Shown: piece after piece, positions 18,442-27,480 of the stretch
Numbering within the stretch: the stretch's first letter is position 1
Layout: each line of letters starts with the position of its first letter
From: Pyxidicoccus xibeiensis
GTDB lineage: Bacteria; Myxococcota; Myxococcia; Myxococcales; Myxococcaceae
NCBI RefSeq assembly: GCF_024198175.1
Contig: NZ_JAJVKV010000007.1
Span: 420,754-484,753 of the forward strand
Direction of reading: 5' to 3'
Length of the DNA stretch: 64,000 nucleotides
The notes under the pieces: generated by a model
Told to the model about the DNA's origin: nothing
Seen by the model: the letters and a program-made list of their open reading frames with translations, nothing else
Database searches by the model: none
Position numbers and translations under genes: made by a program

Positions 18442-18645
18442 ATGGCGAAGAAACAGGACAAGGGTCAGGGCCGGATGGACACGAGGAATGAGCCGGAGAG
18501 CCAGCCGCGCAGGGCGGACTCCGGTGACGTGTCGGGCCAGGGCCGCGAGCGCCGCGACGACACGGACGTGTTCCCCGCCAACCGCAACGCGGGCGACTTC
18601 GGCACGCACGGTGGCCCCAACAAGAATGGCGCGAAGAGCAGCTGA
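18442..18645 (+). CDS. small hydrophilic, probably disordered protein (67 aa)
   Basis: The product is 67 residues of charged and polar amino acids: MAKKQDKGQGRMDTRNEPES at the start, NKNGAKSS at the end, no hydrophobic core and no cysteine. It is probably intrinsically disordered, comparable in style to small stress-related bacterial proteins, but I recognise no family. GGAGGAG precedes the ATG at ideal distance, so translation is likely. Its TGA is directly followed by the ATG of the endonuclease III gene with no base between, which implies co-transcription and probably coupled translation. Confidence 0.7.
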   Translation: MAKKQDKGQGRMDTRNEPESQPRRADSGDVSGQGRERRDDTDVFPANRNAGDFGTHGGPNKNGAKSS

Positions 18646-19443
18646 ATGGCGGCGGCCCGGAAACCCAGGGCCTCCAGCCGGCGTGCCCCCGCGCGCGTGA
18701 GCGCGAGGACGGCCCGCGAGTCCCCGGCACCGGAGCAGCACCCGGAGCCGGGGACCGTGGCCGAGCCACCGCCCCGCCCGGACAAGGTCCCCTTCGACAT
18801 CGACGAGGTGCTCGCCCGCGTGCGCGAGTCCGTGAAGCACTTCGCGGACGCGGCGATGTTCGCGCTGGCCGCGCACGGCCATGACTCGCTCTTCGAGCAG
18901 CTCGTGGCCTGCATCCTCTCCATCCGCACCCGGGACGAGGTGAGCCTGCCGGTGTCGCTCGCGCTGCTCGGCAAGGCCTCCACGCCGGAAGCCCTGGCGC
19001 GCATGACGCCCGCGGAAATCGACGAGGTCATCCGCCCCGTCACCTTCCACGAGGCCAAGGCGTACCAGCTCCACGCCATCGCCGAGCGGACCCGGGACGA
19101 GCTCGAAGGGAAGCTCCCGTGCGACGCGCAGGTACTCCAGTCCTTCAAGGGCGTGGGCCCCAAGTGCGCGCACCTGGCGCTCGGAATCGCCTGTGGCCAC
19201 GAGGCCATCAGCGTGGACATCCACGTGCACCGGGTCACCAACCGGTGGGGCTACGTGCGGGCGCGCGCGCCGGAGCAGACGATGGAGGCCCTGGAGGTCA
19301 CCCTCCCGCGCAACTACTGGGTGGAGCTCAACCGCCTCCTGGTGCCCTTTGGCAAGCACGTGTGCACGGGCACGCGGCCGAAGTGCTCCACGTGCCCGGT
19401 GCTCCAGCACTGCCGCCAGGTGGGCGTGACGGACGCGCGCTGA
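18646..19443 (+). CDS. nth: endonuclease III (DNA glycosylase/AP lyase)
   Basis: The product has 265 residues. It removes oxidised pyrimidines and nicks abasic sites in base excision repair. The helix-hairpin-helix is QSFKGVGPKCAHLALG with catalytic Lys173, and the catalytic Asp is D191 in ISVDIHVHRVTNRWGY. The [4Fe-4S] loop has the exact family spacing C-x6-C-x2-C-x5-C (Cys240, 247, 250, 256). The N-terminal 45 residues are an Ala/Pro/Arg-rich extension not found in the E. coli enzyme and may be disordered or bind DNA. The ATG abuts the stop of the preceding small gene. Confidence 0.92.
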   Translation: MAAARKPRASSRRAPARVSARTARESPAPEQHPEPGTVAEPPPRPDKVPFDIDEVLARVRESVKHFADAAMFALAAHGHDSLFEQLVACILSIRTRDEVSLPVSLALLGKASTPEALARMTPAEIDEVIRPVTFHEAKAYQLHAIAERTRDELEGKLPCDAQVLQSFKGVGPKCAHLALGIACGHEAISVDIHVHRVTNRWGYVRARAPEQTMEALEVTLPRNYWVELNRLLVPFGKHVCTGTRPKCSTCPVLQHCRQVGVTDAR

Positions 19444-19458
19444 GGAGCAGGACCTCGT

Positions 19459-20739
19459 CTAGCGGTCCCTCCCCACCAGCTGCGTGGTGCGTCGCGCGAA
19501 GCGTCGCCACGGGTTGGTGCGGCCTCCGTTCTGCAGCGTGATTTCCTTCGAGTGACGCAGGTCCTTCGCCCAGCACCGCTCCAGCTTGCGAGCGAACTCC
19601 GCGTCATTCATCACGAGCGAGCCCTCCCCCAGCTTGTTGAGCGACAGCACGTCCAGGTTGGTGGAGCCCACCACGCTGAGCCAGTCATCCACGAGAATCG
19701 TCTTCGCGTGCATCATCGACGGTTGGTACTCGTAGATGCGCGCGCCCGCGGCCAGCAGTCGCTCGTAGGTGGAGCGCTGCGATGCGCGGATGATGGGCAC
19801 GTCGTGGACGGGGCCCGGCCCCAGGATGCGAATCTCCACGCCCTGCCGGAGCTTCTCCTCGAGCTGCTCCAGAATCGCGTTGGGCGGGGTGAAGTACGCG
19901 TTGGCAATCCACAGCCGCTCGCGCGCGGCGGCGATGACCAGGCGCACCATGCGCTCGGCGTCGGTGACGCCCAGCTTGCCCGCGCTGTCCACGAAGCCCG
20001 CGGACGAGGGGCCCTGCGAGATTTCGTCGGGCTCCGGGAAGGCGCTCGGGGGCAGCAGGCCGCCGCCCGACTCCTGCCAGTGCCGGGAGAAGGACAGCTG
20101 CATGCGGCGCACCTCGGGGCCCTCCACGCGCACGTGCGTGTCCCGCCACTCCTCCGGCTTGAGCCCGTCCCCCTCCCACACCTTCCAGATGCCGAAGCCG
20201 CCCGTGTACGCGACGCGTCCGTCGACGACGACAATCTTGTTGTGCGTGCGCCCCAGCAGCCGGCCCACCACCTTGCCCGCCAGCAGCCGGTAGTAGTGCA
20301 CCTCCACGCCCGCGTCGGTGAGGACCTTCTCCACCTTGAGGTCGAAGTCCTTGTTGCCGCGGACCTCCTCGCTGCCCACCGGGTCCACCACCACGCGGCA
20401 CTGCACGCCCGCGCGGGCGCGCTCCACCAGCACCTCCACGATGCGGTCCGACAGCTCACACGGCCGCCAGATGTAGACGAGGATGTGGATGCTGTGCTGC
20501 GCGCCGCGCAGGTCCTCCAGCATCCGCTCGAAGACAGTGCTGTTCTCCAGCAGCTCCAGCTTGTGGCCCGGCATCAACCCCACGCCGGTGGACTGGTACA
20601 GCGCGAAGGAGAAGCCGGCGGGCCCGGGCGGCAGCATGAAGGGGCCCTGCATCTCGTGCCGTGCCCGCTCCCTGTCACTGTCGAGGAAGTGGGCGCCGGC
20701 CTGCGGCAACAGCTCCTCCAGGTCCTGAAGCTCGTCCAT
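19459..20739 (-). CDS. phospholipase D-family phosphatidyltransferase (cardiolipin synthase-like)
   Basis: The product has 426 residues with two HKD motifs: His166/Lys168/Asp173 in THNKIVVVDGRVAYTGGFG and His344/Lys346/Asp351 in MMHAKTILVDDWLSVVGSTN. The paired domains, the length and the GSTN/TGGFG strands fit cardiolipin synthases and related PLD phosphatidyltransferases, which act on anionic phospholipids at the membrane. Unlike ClsA there is no N-terminal membrane pair, so it is closer to the ClsB layout. I chose ATG 20739 (MDELQDLEEL); the frame extends upstream but that part is low-complexity. It converges with endonuclease III. Confidence 0.85.
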   Translation of the reverse strand: MDELQDLEELLPQAGAHFLDSDRERARHEMQGPFMLPPGPAGFSFALYQSTGVGLMPGHKLELLENSTVFERMLEDLRGAQHSIHILVYIWRPCELSDRIVEVLVERARAGVQCRVVVDPVGSEEVRGNKDFDLKVEKVLTDAGVEVHYYRLLAGKVVGRLLGRTHNKIVVVDGRVAYTGGFGIWKVWEGDGLKPEEWRDTHVRVEGPEVRRMQLSFSRHWQESGGGLLPPSAFPEPDEISQGPSSAGFVDSAGKLGVTDAERMVRLVIAAARERLWIANAYFTPPNAILEQLEEKLRQGVEIRILGPGPVHDVPIIRASQRSTYERLLAAGARIYEYQPSMMHAKTILVDDWLSVVGSTNLDVLSLNKLGEGSLVMNDAEFARKLERCWAKDLRHSKEITLQNGGRTNPWRRFARRTTQLVGRDR

Positions 20740-20881
20740 GGGGGCCAAGCTGGTGACGCTTCCCTGCTGCCGCCAGCGCGTGCCCTCCTGCCTGCCCCCC
20801 GACAGAGCGAGTTCTCCCATTGCCGCGCGCGGCCAGGCTGGCCAGACTGCGCCCGTCACCTTGCCTGCTGGAGAGCCCACC

Positions 20882-23221
20882 ATGGTGGAAGTCACCCGTC
20901 CCACGGCGCACGAGCTGCTGTCGCTGCCCCGCCTCGCGCCCCTGGTGCCCATGCTGTACGTGGCCTGGACGGACGGAGAGCTCACCCACGAGGAGATTCG
21001 CGCCCTCGGCGCCGCCGCCCGGGCCCAGCCCTGGTTGGACCTGCGCTCCAACGTCGTCCTCGCGCGCTGGCTGGACCCGGTGCTGCCCCCCAGCGTGGGC
21101 GAGCTGACCCAGCTGCGTGACTACATCCGCCGCACCGCCGAGCAGCTGTCACACAGCGGACAGCAGAGCCTGGCGGAGCTGGGCTCGCAGCTCGCGCAGG
21201 TCGTCACCGGCAAGGACGGGCTGCCCGCGCCCATGCCCGAGCTGACGCGCGCGCTGGCCGAGCTGGAGGAGTCCCTGGGCATCTCCGGCCGCGAGGCCGT
21301 GCGCTCCCTGCTGCCCTCCGCGGCGCCCGCGCCGATGCGCCACGGCCCCACCGAGCCCACGTCCTTCGACCCGGAGGCGCTGCGCGCGGTGCTGGACCGC
21401 AAGTACCCGGACGCTCGCGCGAAGGTGCGCGCCTGGCTGTCGTCCGGGGACTTCCGCTACAGCGACACGCACGACACGGACCGCTACCGCGACCAGGTCT
21501 TCGCCTGGCTGAAGGCGCTGGCGGACCAGGGCCTGGGCCGCATCGCCTTTCCCCAGGGCAACGAGACGGGGGCGGACCTGGGCGCGTTCATCGCCGCCTT
21601 CGAGACGCTGGCCTTCTTCGACCTCAGCCTCGTGGTGAAGGCGGGCGTCCACTTCGGCCTGTTCGGCGCGAGCATCCTCTTCCTCGGCACGGAGAAGCAC
21701 CACCGCGAGTACCTGCCCAGGGTCGCCTCGCTGGAGCTGCCCGGCTGCTTCGCGATGAGCGAGCTGGGCCACGGCTCCAACGTGCGCGACGTGGAGACGG
21801 TGGCGCGCTACGACGCCCAGACGGGCGAGTTCGTGGTGCACACGCCCTCGGACGGCGCGCGCAAGGAATGGATTGGCAACGCCGCTCGCCATGGGCGCCT
21901 CGCCACGGTGTTCGCCCAGCTGGAGGTGGGCGGCAAGGCGCTGGGCGTGCACGCGCTGCTGGTGCCGCTGCGGGACGCGCAGGGGCGCGTGCTGCCCGGC
22001 GTGCGCATCGAGGACTGCGGCGTGAAGATGGGGCTGAACGGCGTGGACAACGGCCGGCTCTGGTTCGACCACGTGCGGGTGCCCCGGGAGAACCTGCTGG
22101 ACCGGTTCGGCCAGGTGACCGCGCAGGGCGAGTACACCAGCTCCATCCCCGGTGACTCCAAGCGCTTCTTCACCATGCTGGGCACGCTGGTGGCGGGCCG
22201 GGTGAGCGTGGCGTGCGCGGCGCTGAGCGCGGTGAAGAGCGGGCTGACGATTGCCGTGCGCTACGGGGAGATGCGGCGCCAGTTCGGCCCCGTGGGCGCG
22301 CAGGAGGTGCGGCTGCTGGACCACCAGACGCACCAGCTCCGGCTGCTCAAGCCGCTGGCGAAGACGTACGCGCTCGACTTCGCGCTGGAGTACCTGGTGG
22401 AGCGGTACGTGGGGCGCACGGAGGAGGACGCGCGCGAGGTGGAGGCGCTGGCGGCGGGCCTCAAGGCGTACGCCACGTGGCACACCACGGCGACGCTGCA
22501 GGAGACGCGCGAGGCGTGCGGCGGCCAGGGCTACCTGGAGGCCAACCGGATTCCGGCGCTGAAGGCGGACACGGACGTGTTCACCACCTTCGAGGGCGAC
22601 AACACGGTGCTGATGCAGCTGGTGGCCAAGGGGCTCCTGACGGGCTACCGGCAGCGCTTCGAGGACGACCGCGTCTTCGCGGTGCTGAAGCTGCTGGCGG
22701 ACCGGGCGACGGGGGTGGTGGACAGGAACCCCTTCTCCACGCGGCGCACGGGCAGCGAGCACCTGCGCGACGGAGAGTTCCAGCTCCGGGTGCTGCGCTA
22801 CCGGGAGGAGGACCTGATGGCCTCGGTGTCGCGGCGGCTGCGCAAGCGGCTGGGCGCGGGCGTGGAGGCCTTCGAGGCCTTCAACCAGTGCCAGGAGCAC
22901 CTGCTCGCGCTGGCGCACGCGCACGTGGAGGCGCTGGTGCTGGAGCAGTTCCTCAAGGGCGTGGCGGCGGTGAAGGACCCGGGGCTGAAGACGGTGCTGG
23001 GGCGGCTGTGCGACCTGTATGGCCTGTCCTGCCTCGACTCGGCGAGCGGCTGGTTCCTGGAGCACGGGCTCCTGGAGGGCTCCAAGGCGCGGGCCATCCG
23101 CAAGGAGGTGGAGCGGCTGTGCGCGGAGGTCCGCCCGGACGCGGTGGCGCTGGTGGACGCGTTTGGGATTCCGGACAACTGCCTCGCCGCCCCCATCGGA
23201 CTGGGCCGGCTGGCGCCATGA
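20882..23221 (+). CDS. acyl-CoA oxidase/dehydrogenase with N-terminal TerB-like domain
   Basis: The product has 779 residues. From about residue 160 it is an acyl-CoA oxidase-type flavoenzyme: CFAMSELGHGSNVRDVET is the ACOX substrate and flavin loop, GEMRRQFGP a conserved FAD contact and TFEGDNTVLMQLVAKGLL holds the catalytic Glu region. It should oxidise fatty acyl-CoA to the enoyl-CoA in beta-oxidation. Residues 1-85 are different: an all-helical region with MLYVAWTDGELTHEEIRALG, the Asp-Gly-x-x-x-x-Glu pattern of TerB-like domains. I know of no standard ACOX with that extension. ATG 20882 follows GGAGAG. Divergent from the PLD gene across 142 bp. Confidence 0.85.
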   Translation: MVEVTRPTAHELLSLPRLAPLVPMLYVAWTDGELTHEEIRALGAAARAQPWLDLRSNVVLARWLDPVLPPSVGELTQLRDYIRRTAEQLSHSGQQSLAELGSQLAQVVTGKDGLPAPMPELTRALAELEESLGISGREAVRSLLPSAAPAPMRHGPTEPTSFDPEALRAVLDRKYPDARAKVRAWLSSGDFRYSDTHDTDRYRDQVFAWLKALADQGLGRIAFPQGNETGADLGAFIAAFETLAFFDLSLVVKAGVHFGLFGASILFLGTEKHHREYLPRVASLELPGCFAMSELGHGSNVRDVETVARYDAQTGEFVVHTPSDGARKEWIGNAARHGRLATVFAQLEVGGKALGVHALLVPLRDAQGRVLPGVRIEDCGVKMGLNGVDNGRLWFDHVRVPRENLLDRFGQVTAQGEYTSSIPGDSKRFFTMLGTLVAGRVSVACAALSAVKSGLTIAVRYGEMRRQFGPVGAQEVRLLDHQTHQLRLLKPLAKTYALDFALEYLVERYVGRTEEDAREVEALAAGLKAYATWHTTATLQETREACGGQGYLEANRIPALKADTDVFTTFEGDNTVLMQLVAKGLLTGYRQRFEDDRVFAVLKLLADRATGVVDRNPFSTRRTGSEHLRDGEFQLRVLRYREEDLMASVSRRLRKRLGAGVEAFEAFNQCQEHLLALAHAHVEALVLEQFLKGVAAVKDPGLKTVLGRLCDLYGLSCLDSASGWFLEHGLLEGSKARAIRKEVERLCAEVRPDAVALVDAFGIPDNCLAAPIGLGRLAP

Positions 23222-23284
23222 GGTGAACGGTTGCGGGCCGGGGGCGCTGACGGGCCCCGGTGCCCCGGGCAGACTCCGCCGGCC

Positions 23285-23797
23285 ATGAAACGACACGTGA
23301 CGATGTTGCTGTGCGCCCTCGGGGCGCTGTCCGCCTGCGCCACCGTGTCTCCCGCGGAGCGCAGCGCGGCCCTGGAGGAGCAGAACAAGCAGCGGGCCCG
23401 GATGCTCACCGAGGAGCTCTACAACCTGCGCAAGCTGGACCGCATCCCCGAGTATGTCGCCGCCGACTTCGTGGACCACTCGCCAGGCGCGCCCCAGGGC
23501 GTGTTGGGGCCGGCCATCCTGCGCCAGCAGGCCGAAGCCAGCTTCCAGCAGTTCCCCGACCTCCGGTTCGACATCCTCCACCTCGTCGCGGACGGAGACC
23601 TCGTGGTGGTCCACTGGAAGGCCACCGGCTCCGACCCGAAGAACCTGGACGAGGCCGGCAAGCCCAGGCCCCTCACGCTGGACGGCCAGTCCCTCTACCG
23701 CATGCGCGACGGGAAGTTGGTGGAGGCCTGGGATGTCTCGGACCGGCTCTCACCGCTCCTGCAGCGCGGCTACAAGGTCGTTCCCCCCAAACCCTGA
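23285..23797 (+). CDS. SnoaL-like (NTF2-fold) lipoprotein
   Basis: The product has 170 residues. The signal peptide MKRHVTMLLCALGALSAC ends in a lipobox (LSAC, Cys18). The mature protein has the polyketide-cyclase/SnoaL layout: an N-terminal helix (LYNLRKLDRIPEYVAADFVD), central strands with FPDLRFDILHLVADGDLVVV and HWKATG, and a final strand LYRMRDGKLVEAWDV. Such domains act as small-ligand binders or isomerases; here export and lipidation suggest a periplasmic binder. The activity is not identifiable. It is followed by a VOC-family gene 18 bases on, probably co-transcribed. Confidence 0.8.
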   Translation: MKRHVTMLLCALGALSACATVSPAERSAALEEQNKQRARMLTEELYNLRKLDRIPEYVAADFVDHSPGAPQGVLGPAILRQQAEASFQQFPDLRFDILHLVADGDLVVVHWKATGSDPKNLDEAGKPRPLTLDGQSLYRMRDGKLVEAWDVSDRLSPLLQRGYKVVPPKP

Positions 23798-23815
23798 CAC
23801 AGGAGACTCCGCACC

Positions 23816-24199
23816 ATGCCCCACCGCAGCAGGCTGGCCGGCTTCATCATCGATTGTGAGACGGGCGAGCACGACGCCGCCGCGAAGTTCTGGAGTGACG
23901 CCCTGGGCATGCCGCTCGGCGAGAAGCTCGTCGAGGGAGAGGCCCGCTACACGGGGCTCGAGAACGCCCGGGGCGGGCTGGACGTGGCGGTGCAACAGGT
24001 GAAGCACCCCTCGCGCGTGCACCTGGACATCGAGGCGGATGACCAGGACGCCGAGGCCGCGCGCCTGGAGAAGCTGGGCGCGAAGCGCATCGGCTGGGTG
24101 AGGCGCTGGTGGGTCATGGAGGCGCCCACCGGCCACCGCTTCTGCATCGTGAAGATGAAGCACCCCGAGCAGGGCACTCCACCGAACGAGTGGCCCTGA
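23816..24199 (+). CDS. VOC (glyoxalase/bleomycin-resistance-like) protein
   Basis: The product has 127 residues. The beta-alpha-beta-beta-beta folds of the vicinal-oxygen-chelate superfamily are visible: RLAGFIIDCETGEHDAAAKF, FWSDALGMPLGEKL, then VHLDIEADDQDAEAARLEKL and GHRFCIVKMKHPE at the end. Possible metal ligands are His and Glu in VHLDIE and HRFCIV. It is cytoplasmic. The family includes glyoxalases, dioxygenases and drug-binding proteins, and the sequence does not decide between them. AGGAGA lies upstream of the ATG; the SnoaL-like lipoprotein gene is immediately upstream. Confidence 0.82.
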   Translation: MPHRSRLAGFIIDCETGEHDAAAKFWSDALGMPLGEKLVEGEARYTGLENARGGLDVAVQQVKHPSRVHLDIEADDQDAEAARLEKLGAKRIGWVRRWWVMEAPTGHRFCIVKMKHPEQGTPPNEWP

Positions 24200-24208
24200 A
24201 GCCCTCGC

Positions 24209-24832
24209 TCACTGCACGCCGGGCGCGCGGAACACCTCTCCGTCGCGCCCTTCCACCACCAGGCTGGCGCCGTCGGCCGGCGTCACGCGCAGCGCCGCGC
24301 GCGTCTGCCCGCGCCGGTCCACCAGCACCAGGCCGGGCGAGCCATGCTCGTCCGCGCCCAGAATCGCGCGGGGCCGCCCATCCGCGTCCGCCAGCTCCAG
24401 CCGCGACGAGCCATCCACCTGGAGCCCCACGGCGAACACGTCCACGCCGCCGGGCTTGGACAGCGTCAGCCGCGGCGCCTCGTCCGAGTACACGGTGAGC
24501 TCGGCCAGCGACTCGCCGCCCGCGGTGGAGAAGCGCAGCCGGGGTGAGCCGTCCTCGCCCACGCCCAGCAGCGCGCGCGGCTGGCCGGCGCCGTCGCTCA
24601 GCACCAGCCCCGCGTTGCCGCTCGCGTCGGTGCCCAGGGTGGCGCGCGCCTGGCCCTGTGCGTCGGTGAGCACCAGCCGGGAGGCCACCAGCACTCCCGA
24701 AGGCGCCACCGGCTCTCGCAGCGCCGCCACCCCCAGCCCCAGTCCCGAGAGCGCGAGCGCCCCGAACGTCAGTCCCTGCCACAGCCGGCAGCGGCGCTCC
24801 AGCCGCTCCAGCCGCATGTCGAGCGAGTCCAT
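24209..24832 (-). CDS. membrane-anchored protein of tandem beta-repeats
   Basis: The product has 207 residues. An Arg-rich N-terminus (MDSLDMRLERLERRCRLWQG) precedes one membrane segment (about 20-42). The remainder is at least five loose repeats of about 25 residues built on R-L-x-L-x-D-x-x-G-x-x-R-A-x-L-G, for example LVLTDAQGQARATLGTD, LVLSDGAGQPRALLGVG, LELADADGRPRAILGAD and LVLVDRRGQTRAALRVT. This predicts a stacked beta-solenoid outside the membrane. I do not recognise a catalytic residue. The start ATG 24832 has AGGAGG about 10 bases upstream; an upstream start would add a Gly/Arg-rich tail only. It converges with the VOC gene. Confidence 0.75.
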   Translation of the reverse strand: MDSLDMRLERLERRCRLWQGLTFGALALSGLGLGVAALREPVAPSGVLVASRLVLTDAQGQARATLGTDASGNAGLVLSDGAGQPRALLGVGEDGSPRLRFSTAGGESLAELTVYSDEAPRLTLSKPGGVDVFAVGLQVDGSSRLELADADGRPRAILGADEHGSPGLVLVDRRGQTRAALRVTPADGASLVVEGRDGEVFRAPGVQ

Positions 24833-25032
24833 CCCCGAGCCGCCTCCTGCCCGGCCCCCGCGGGCCCGGACGGACAAAAGCTACCGGAAGACGCCCCCGT
24901 CCGCCCGCCCATCTGTCCGGCAGTGACACTCACGCCCACACGGCCCGTGGCCGCCGTGACGCTGCTGCCCTAAGTGGGAGTGCTGGCTCCGGGCCCGGCC
25001 CTCCCGGACGCTCCACCCTCTCAGGAGGTCTC

Positions 25033-26472
25033 ATGGCCCCACGACTCCGGGTGCTGTCCCTGCTGCTGCTCTCGCTGACCACGTGTGTGCGCAACCCCGC
25101 CACGGGTGAGCGCATGCTGTCCCTCGTGTCCAAGGACGAGGAAATCGCCCTCGGCCGGCAGGGCGCACAGGACGTGCGTCAGTCCATCGGCCTGCTCGAC
25201 GACGCGAAGGTGCAGGAGTACGTGGCCCGGGTGGGCCTGCCCATGGCGAAGCGCTCGGAGCGGCAGGACATCCCGTGGAGCGTGCAGGCGGTGGACGACC
25301 CGGTGGTGAACGCCTTCGCGCTGCCGGGCGGCCCCGTCTTCGTCACCCGCGGGCTGCTCACCCACCTCAACTCGGAGGCGGAGCTGGCGTCGGTGCTGGG
25401 CCACGAAATCGCGCACATCACCGCGCGGCACTCCGTGGAGCAGCTCTCCAAGGCCCAGCTCGCCCAGGTGGGCCTGGTGGTGGGCAGCGTCATCAGCGAG
25501 GACGTCGCGAAGTATGGCGGGCTGGCCGCCGCGGGCCTCCAGCTCCTCTTCCTCAAGTACGGCCGCGACGACGAGCGCCAGTCGGACGAGCTGGGCTTCC
25601 GCTACATGCTGGAGTCCGGCTACGACGTGCGCGACGCCGCCAACGTCTTCGAGACGCTGGGCCGCGTCGGTGAGGCCGCCGGCGGTGGCGGCCTGCCCTC
25701 GTGGCTGTCCACGCACCCCAACCCGGAGGACCGCGTCCAGGCCGCGCGCCAGCGCGCCGAGCAGGCCGGGGTGGACGTCAGCAAGCTGAAGCAGGGGCGC
25801 GACGAGTACCTCGCCATGCTCCAGGGCATGGCCTACGGCGAGGACCCGCGGCAGGGCTTCTTCCAGGGCAGCGTCTTCCTCCACCCGGGCCTGCGCTTCC
25901 AGCTCACCTTCCCGCAGGGGTGGAAGACGGCGAACCAGACGCAGGCGGTGCTCGGCGTCAGCCCTCGCGAGGACGCCATCGTCGGCCTGGCACCGGCGGG
26001 AAAGCTGGCGCCGCAGGAGGCGCTCCGGACGTTCCTCTCGCAGCAGGGAATCCAGCCGCTGGACGCGGCGCCCGCGGGCTACCCGCCGGGCACGGCGTAC
26101 TTCCAGGCGCAGACCCAGCAGGGCGTCATCCGCGGCGTCACCACCTTCCTCACGCACGCGGGCACCACGTTCCAGCTGCTGGGCTACACCCCGGCGGAGG
26201 GGCTCGCCACCTACGACGACGCCTTCCGCTCCACCTTCAGCAGCTTCCGCGAGCTGACCGACGCGGCCGCGCTGGCCGTGCAGCCCGCGCGCCTCGAGCT
26301 GGTGAAGCTGGACACGGCCATGACGGTGCAGCAGTTCAACGAGCGCCACCCCTCCACCATCCCCGTGGAGGAACTGGCCCTCATCAACGGCGTTCGGCCC
26401 GGGGACACCCTGCCCGCGGGCCGCACGGTGAAGCGAGTCACGGGTGGGGTGAAGCTGAAGCCCTCACCGTGA
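25033..26472 (+). CDS. M48-family metalloprotease, putative lipoprotein
   Basis: The product has 479 residues. Signal region LLLLSLTTC ends in a lipobox-like LTTC (Cys18). The zinc site HExxH is H124-E125-x2-H128 in VLGHEIAHITARH, and the third ligand region is ERQSDELGFRYM. The arrangement matches BepA/YggG-type periplasmic proteases that act in outer-membrane protein quality control. The N-terminal domain covers about 30-250; the last 60 residues end in a LysM-like fold (VEELALINGVRPGDTLPAGR). AGGAGG precedes the ATG. It is followed by a converging outer-membrane protein gene. Confidence 0.88.
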   Translation: MAPRLRVLSLLLLSLTTCVRNPATGERMLSLVSKDEEIALGRQGAQDVRQSIGLLDDAKVQEYVARVGLPMAKRSERQDIPWSVQAVDDPVVNAFALPGGPVFVTRGLLTHLNSEAELASVLGHEIAHITARHSVEQLSKAQLAQVGLVVGSVISEDVAKYGGLAAAGLQLLFLKYGRDDERQSDELGFRYMLESGYDVRDAANVFETLGRVGEAAGGGGLPSWLSTHPNPEDRVQAARQRAEQAGVDVSKLKQGRDEYLAMLQGMAYGEDPRQGFFQGSVFLHPGLRFQLTFPQGWKTANQTQAVLGVSPREDAIVGLAPAGKLAPQEALRTFLSQQGIQPLDAAPAGYPPGTAYFQAQTQQGVIRGVTTFLTHAGTTFQLLGYTPAEGLATYDDAFRSTFSSFRELTDAAALAVQPARLELVKLDTAMTVQQFNERHPSTIPVEELALINGVRPGDTLPAGRTVKRVTGGVKLKPSP

Positions 26473-26518
26473 GACACGCCCCGGCGCGGAGGCCGGAGCG
26501 CCAGCGTGAAGCGACGGC

Positions 26519-27301
26519 TCAGTCCTCGTAGCCGTCGTCGCTGTCCTCCTCGCCGTGGTCGATGTCCTCGACGTCCACGTCGACATCGGTGCTGCGGTTG
26601 ATGGGCCGGCCGCTGCCGAACAGGAAGCCCAGCTTGAACTGCACGAAGCCGCCGCCGAAGCCGGCGAGCGCCTCGGAGTCCGAGTTGGAGCTGTTCACCT
26701 CACCCAGCACCGGCACGGACACGCCCACCTCGGGCATCAGCCGGAAGCTCTGGCTGACGCGCAGCGCGTAGCCCACCGAGGCGCCGACGCTCACGATGTT
26801 GACGGCGGCGTTGTCATCGCTGTCGCCAGCGGAGATGCGCGTGGCGCTGACGCGGGGCCCCAGCACCAGCTCCGAGCCGCCACGCGTCTTGAAGCCCACC
26901 AGCAGCGGCACCGCCACATTCACATAGCCGACCGAGTCCGAGTCGTCCGTGCCCAGGAAGACACCCGAAACGGAGGGCGCCAGCGAGATGGCCTTGCCCG
27001 GGTCCCTCGAGTCGGTCAGCAGGAACTTGCTCTGCAGCTCCACCAGCGACGAGCCGAAGCGGACACCCAGGTCCACGCTGTCCGCCACGCCGAAGCGCGC
27101 CGCCAGGTCGACGTGGGGGTAGTAGAGGCCGCCCGAGCCCGTGTCATCCGAGATGACGGCCGCGCCGCCGATGCCCGGCTCGATGGCGAACTGGAACTTG
27201 CCCGCTCCGAGCGTGTCCGCCGTCTGCACATGACTCACAGAGGCACAGCCCGTTCCAAGCACCATCAACAGCGCGGCTCCCCCGACGACTCGACGCATCA
27301 T
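26519..27301 (-). CDS. putative outer-membrane beta-barrel-like lipoprotein with acidic tail
   Basis: The product has 260 residues. The signal peptide MMRRVVGGAALLMVLGTGC ends at a lipobox (LGTGC). The mature chain shows alternating beta-strands with Gly/Ser turns (FQFAIEPGIGGAAVI, VDLGVRFGSSLVELQS, NIVSVGASVGYALRVS), as in small outer-membrane barrels. After about residue 235 comes an acidic tail (DVDVDVEDIDHGEEDSDDGY). The ATG at 27301 has GAGGGGAAAG upstream. Function unknown. It shares the convergent gap with the M48 protease, a class that often processes such proteins, but linkage to it is speculation. Confidence 0.75.
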   Translation of the reverse strand: MMRRVVGGAALLMVLGTGCASVSHVQTADTLGAGKFQFAIEPGIGGAAVISDDTGSGGLYYPHVDLAARFGVADSVDLGVRFGSSLVELQSKFLLTDSRDPGKAISLAPSVSGVFLGTDDSDSVGYVNVAVPLLVGFKTRGGSELVLGPRVSATRISAGDSDDNAAVNIVSVGASVGYALRVSQSFRLMPEVGVSVPVLGEVNSSNSDSEALAGFGGGFVQFKLGFLFGSGRPINRSTDVDVDVEDIDHGEEDSDDGYED

Positions 27302-27480
27302 GTCTTTCCCCTCGCACCACGAAAACGCTCCGTCATGGAACGTCATGGCCCTCCCAGACGTCGCACGAAATCAAACATTCACGCCAGATGCAGAAAGTCA
27401 TTCCCGCTGGAGGTCTGGAGAGACCCGCACGCGCGGTGGCGGGGCTGACAGACGTCGGGGGTGGGCGTCAGAATGCGGGG

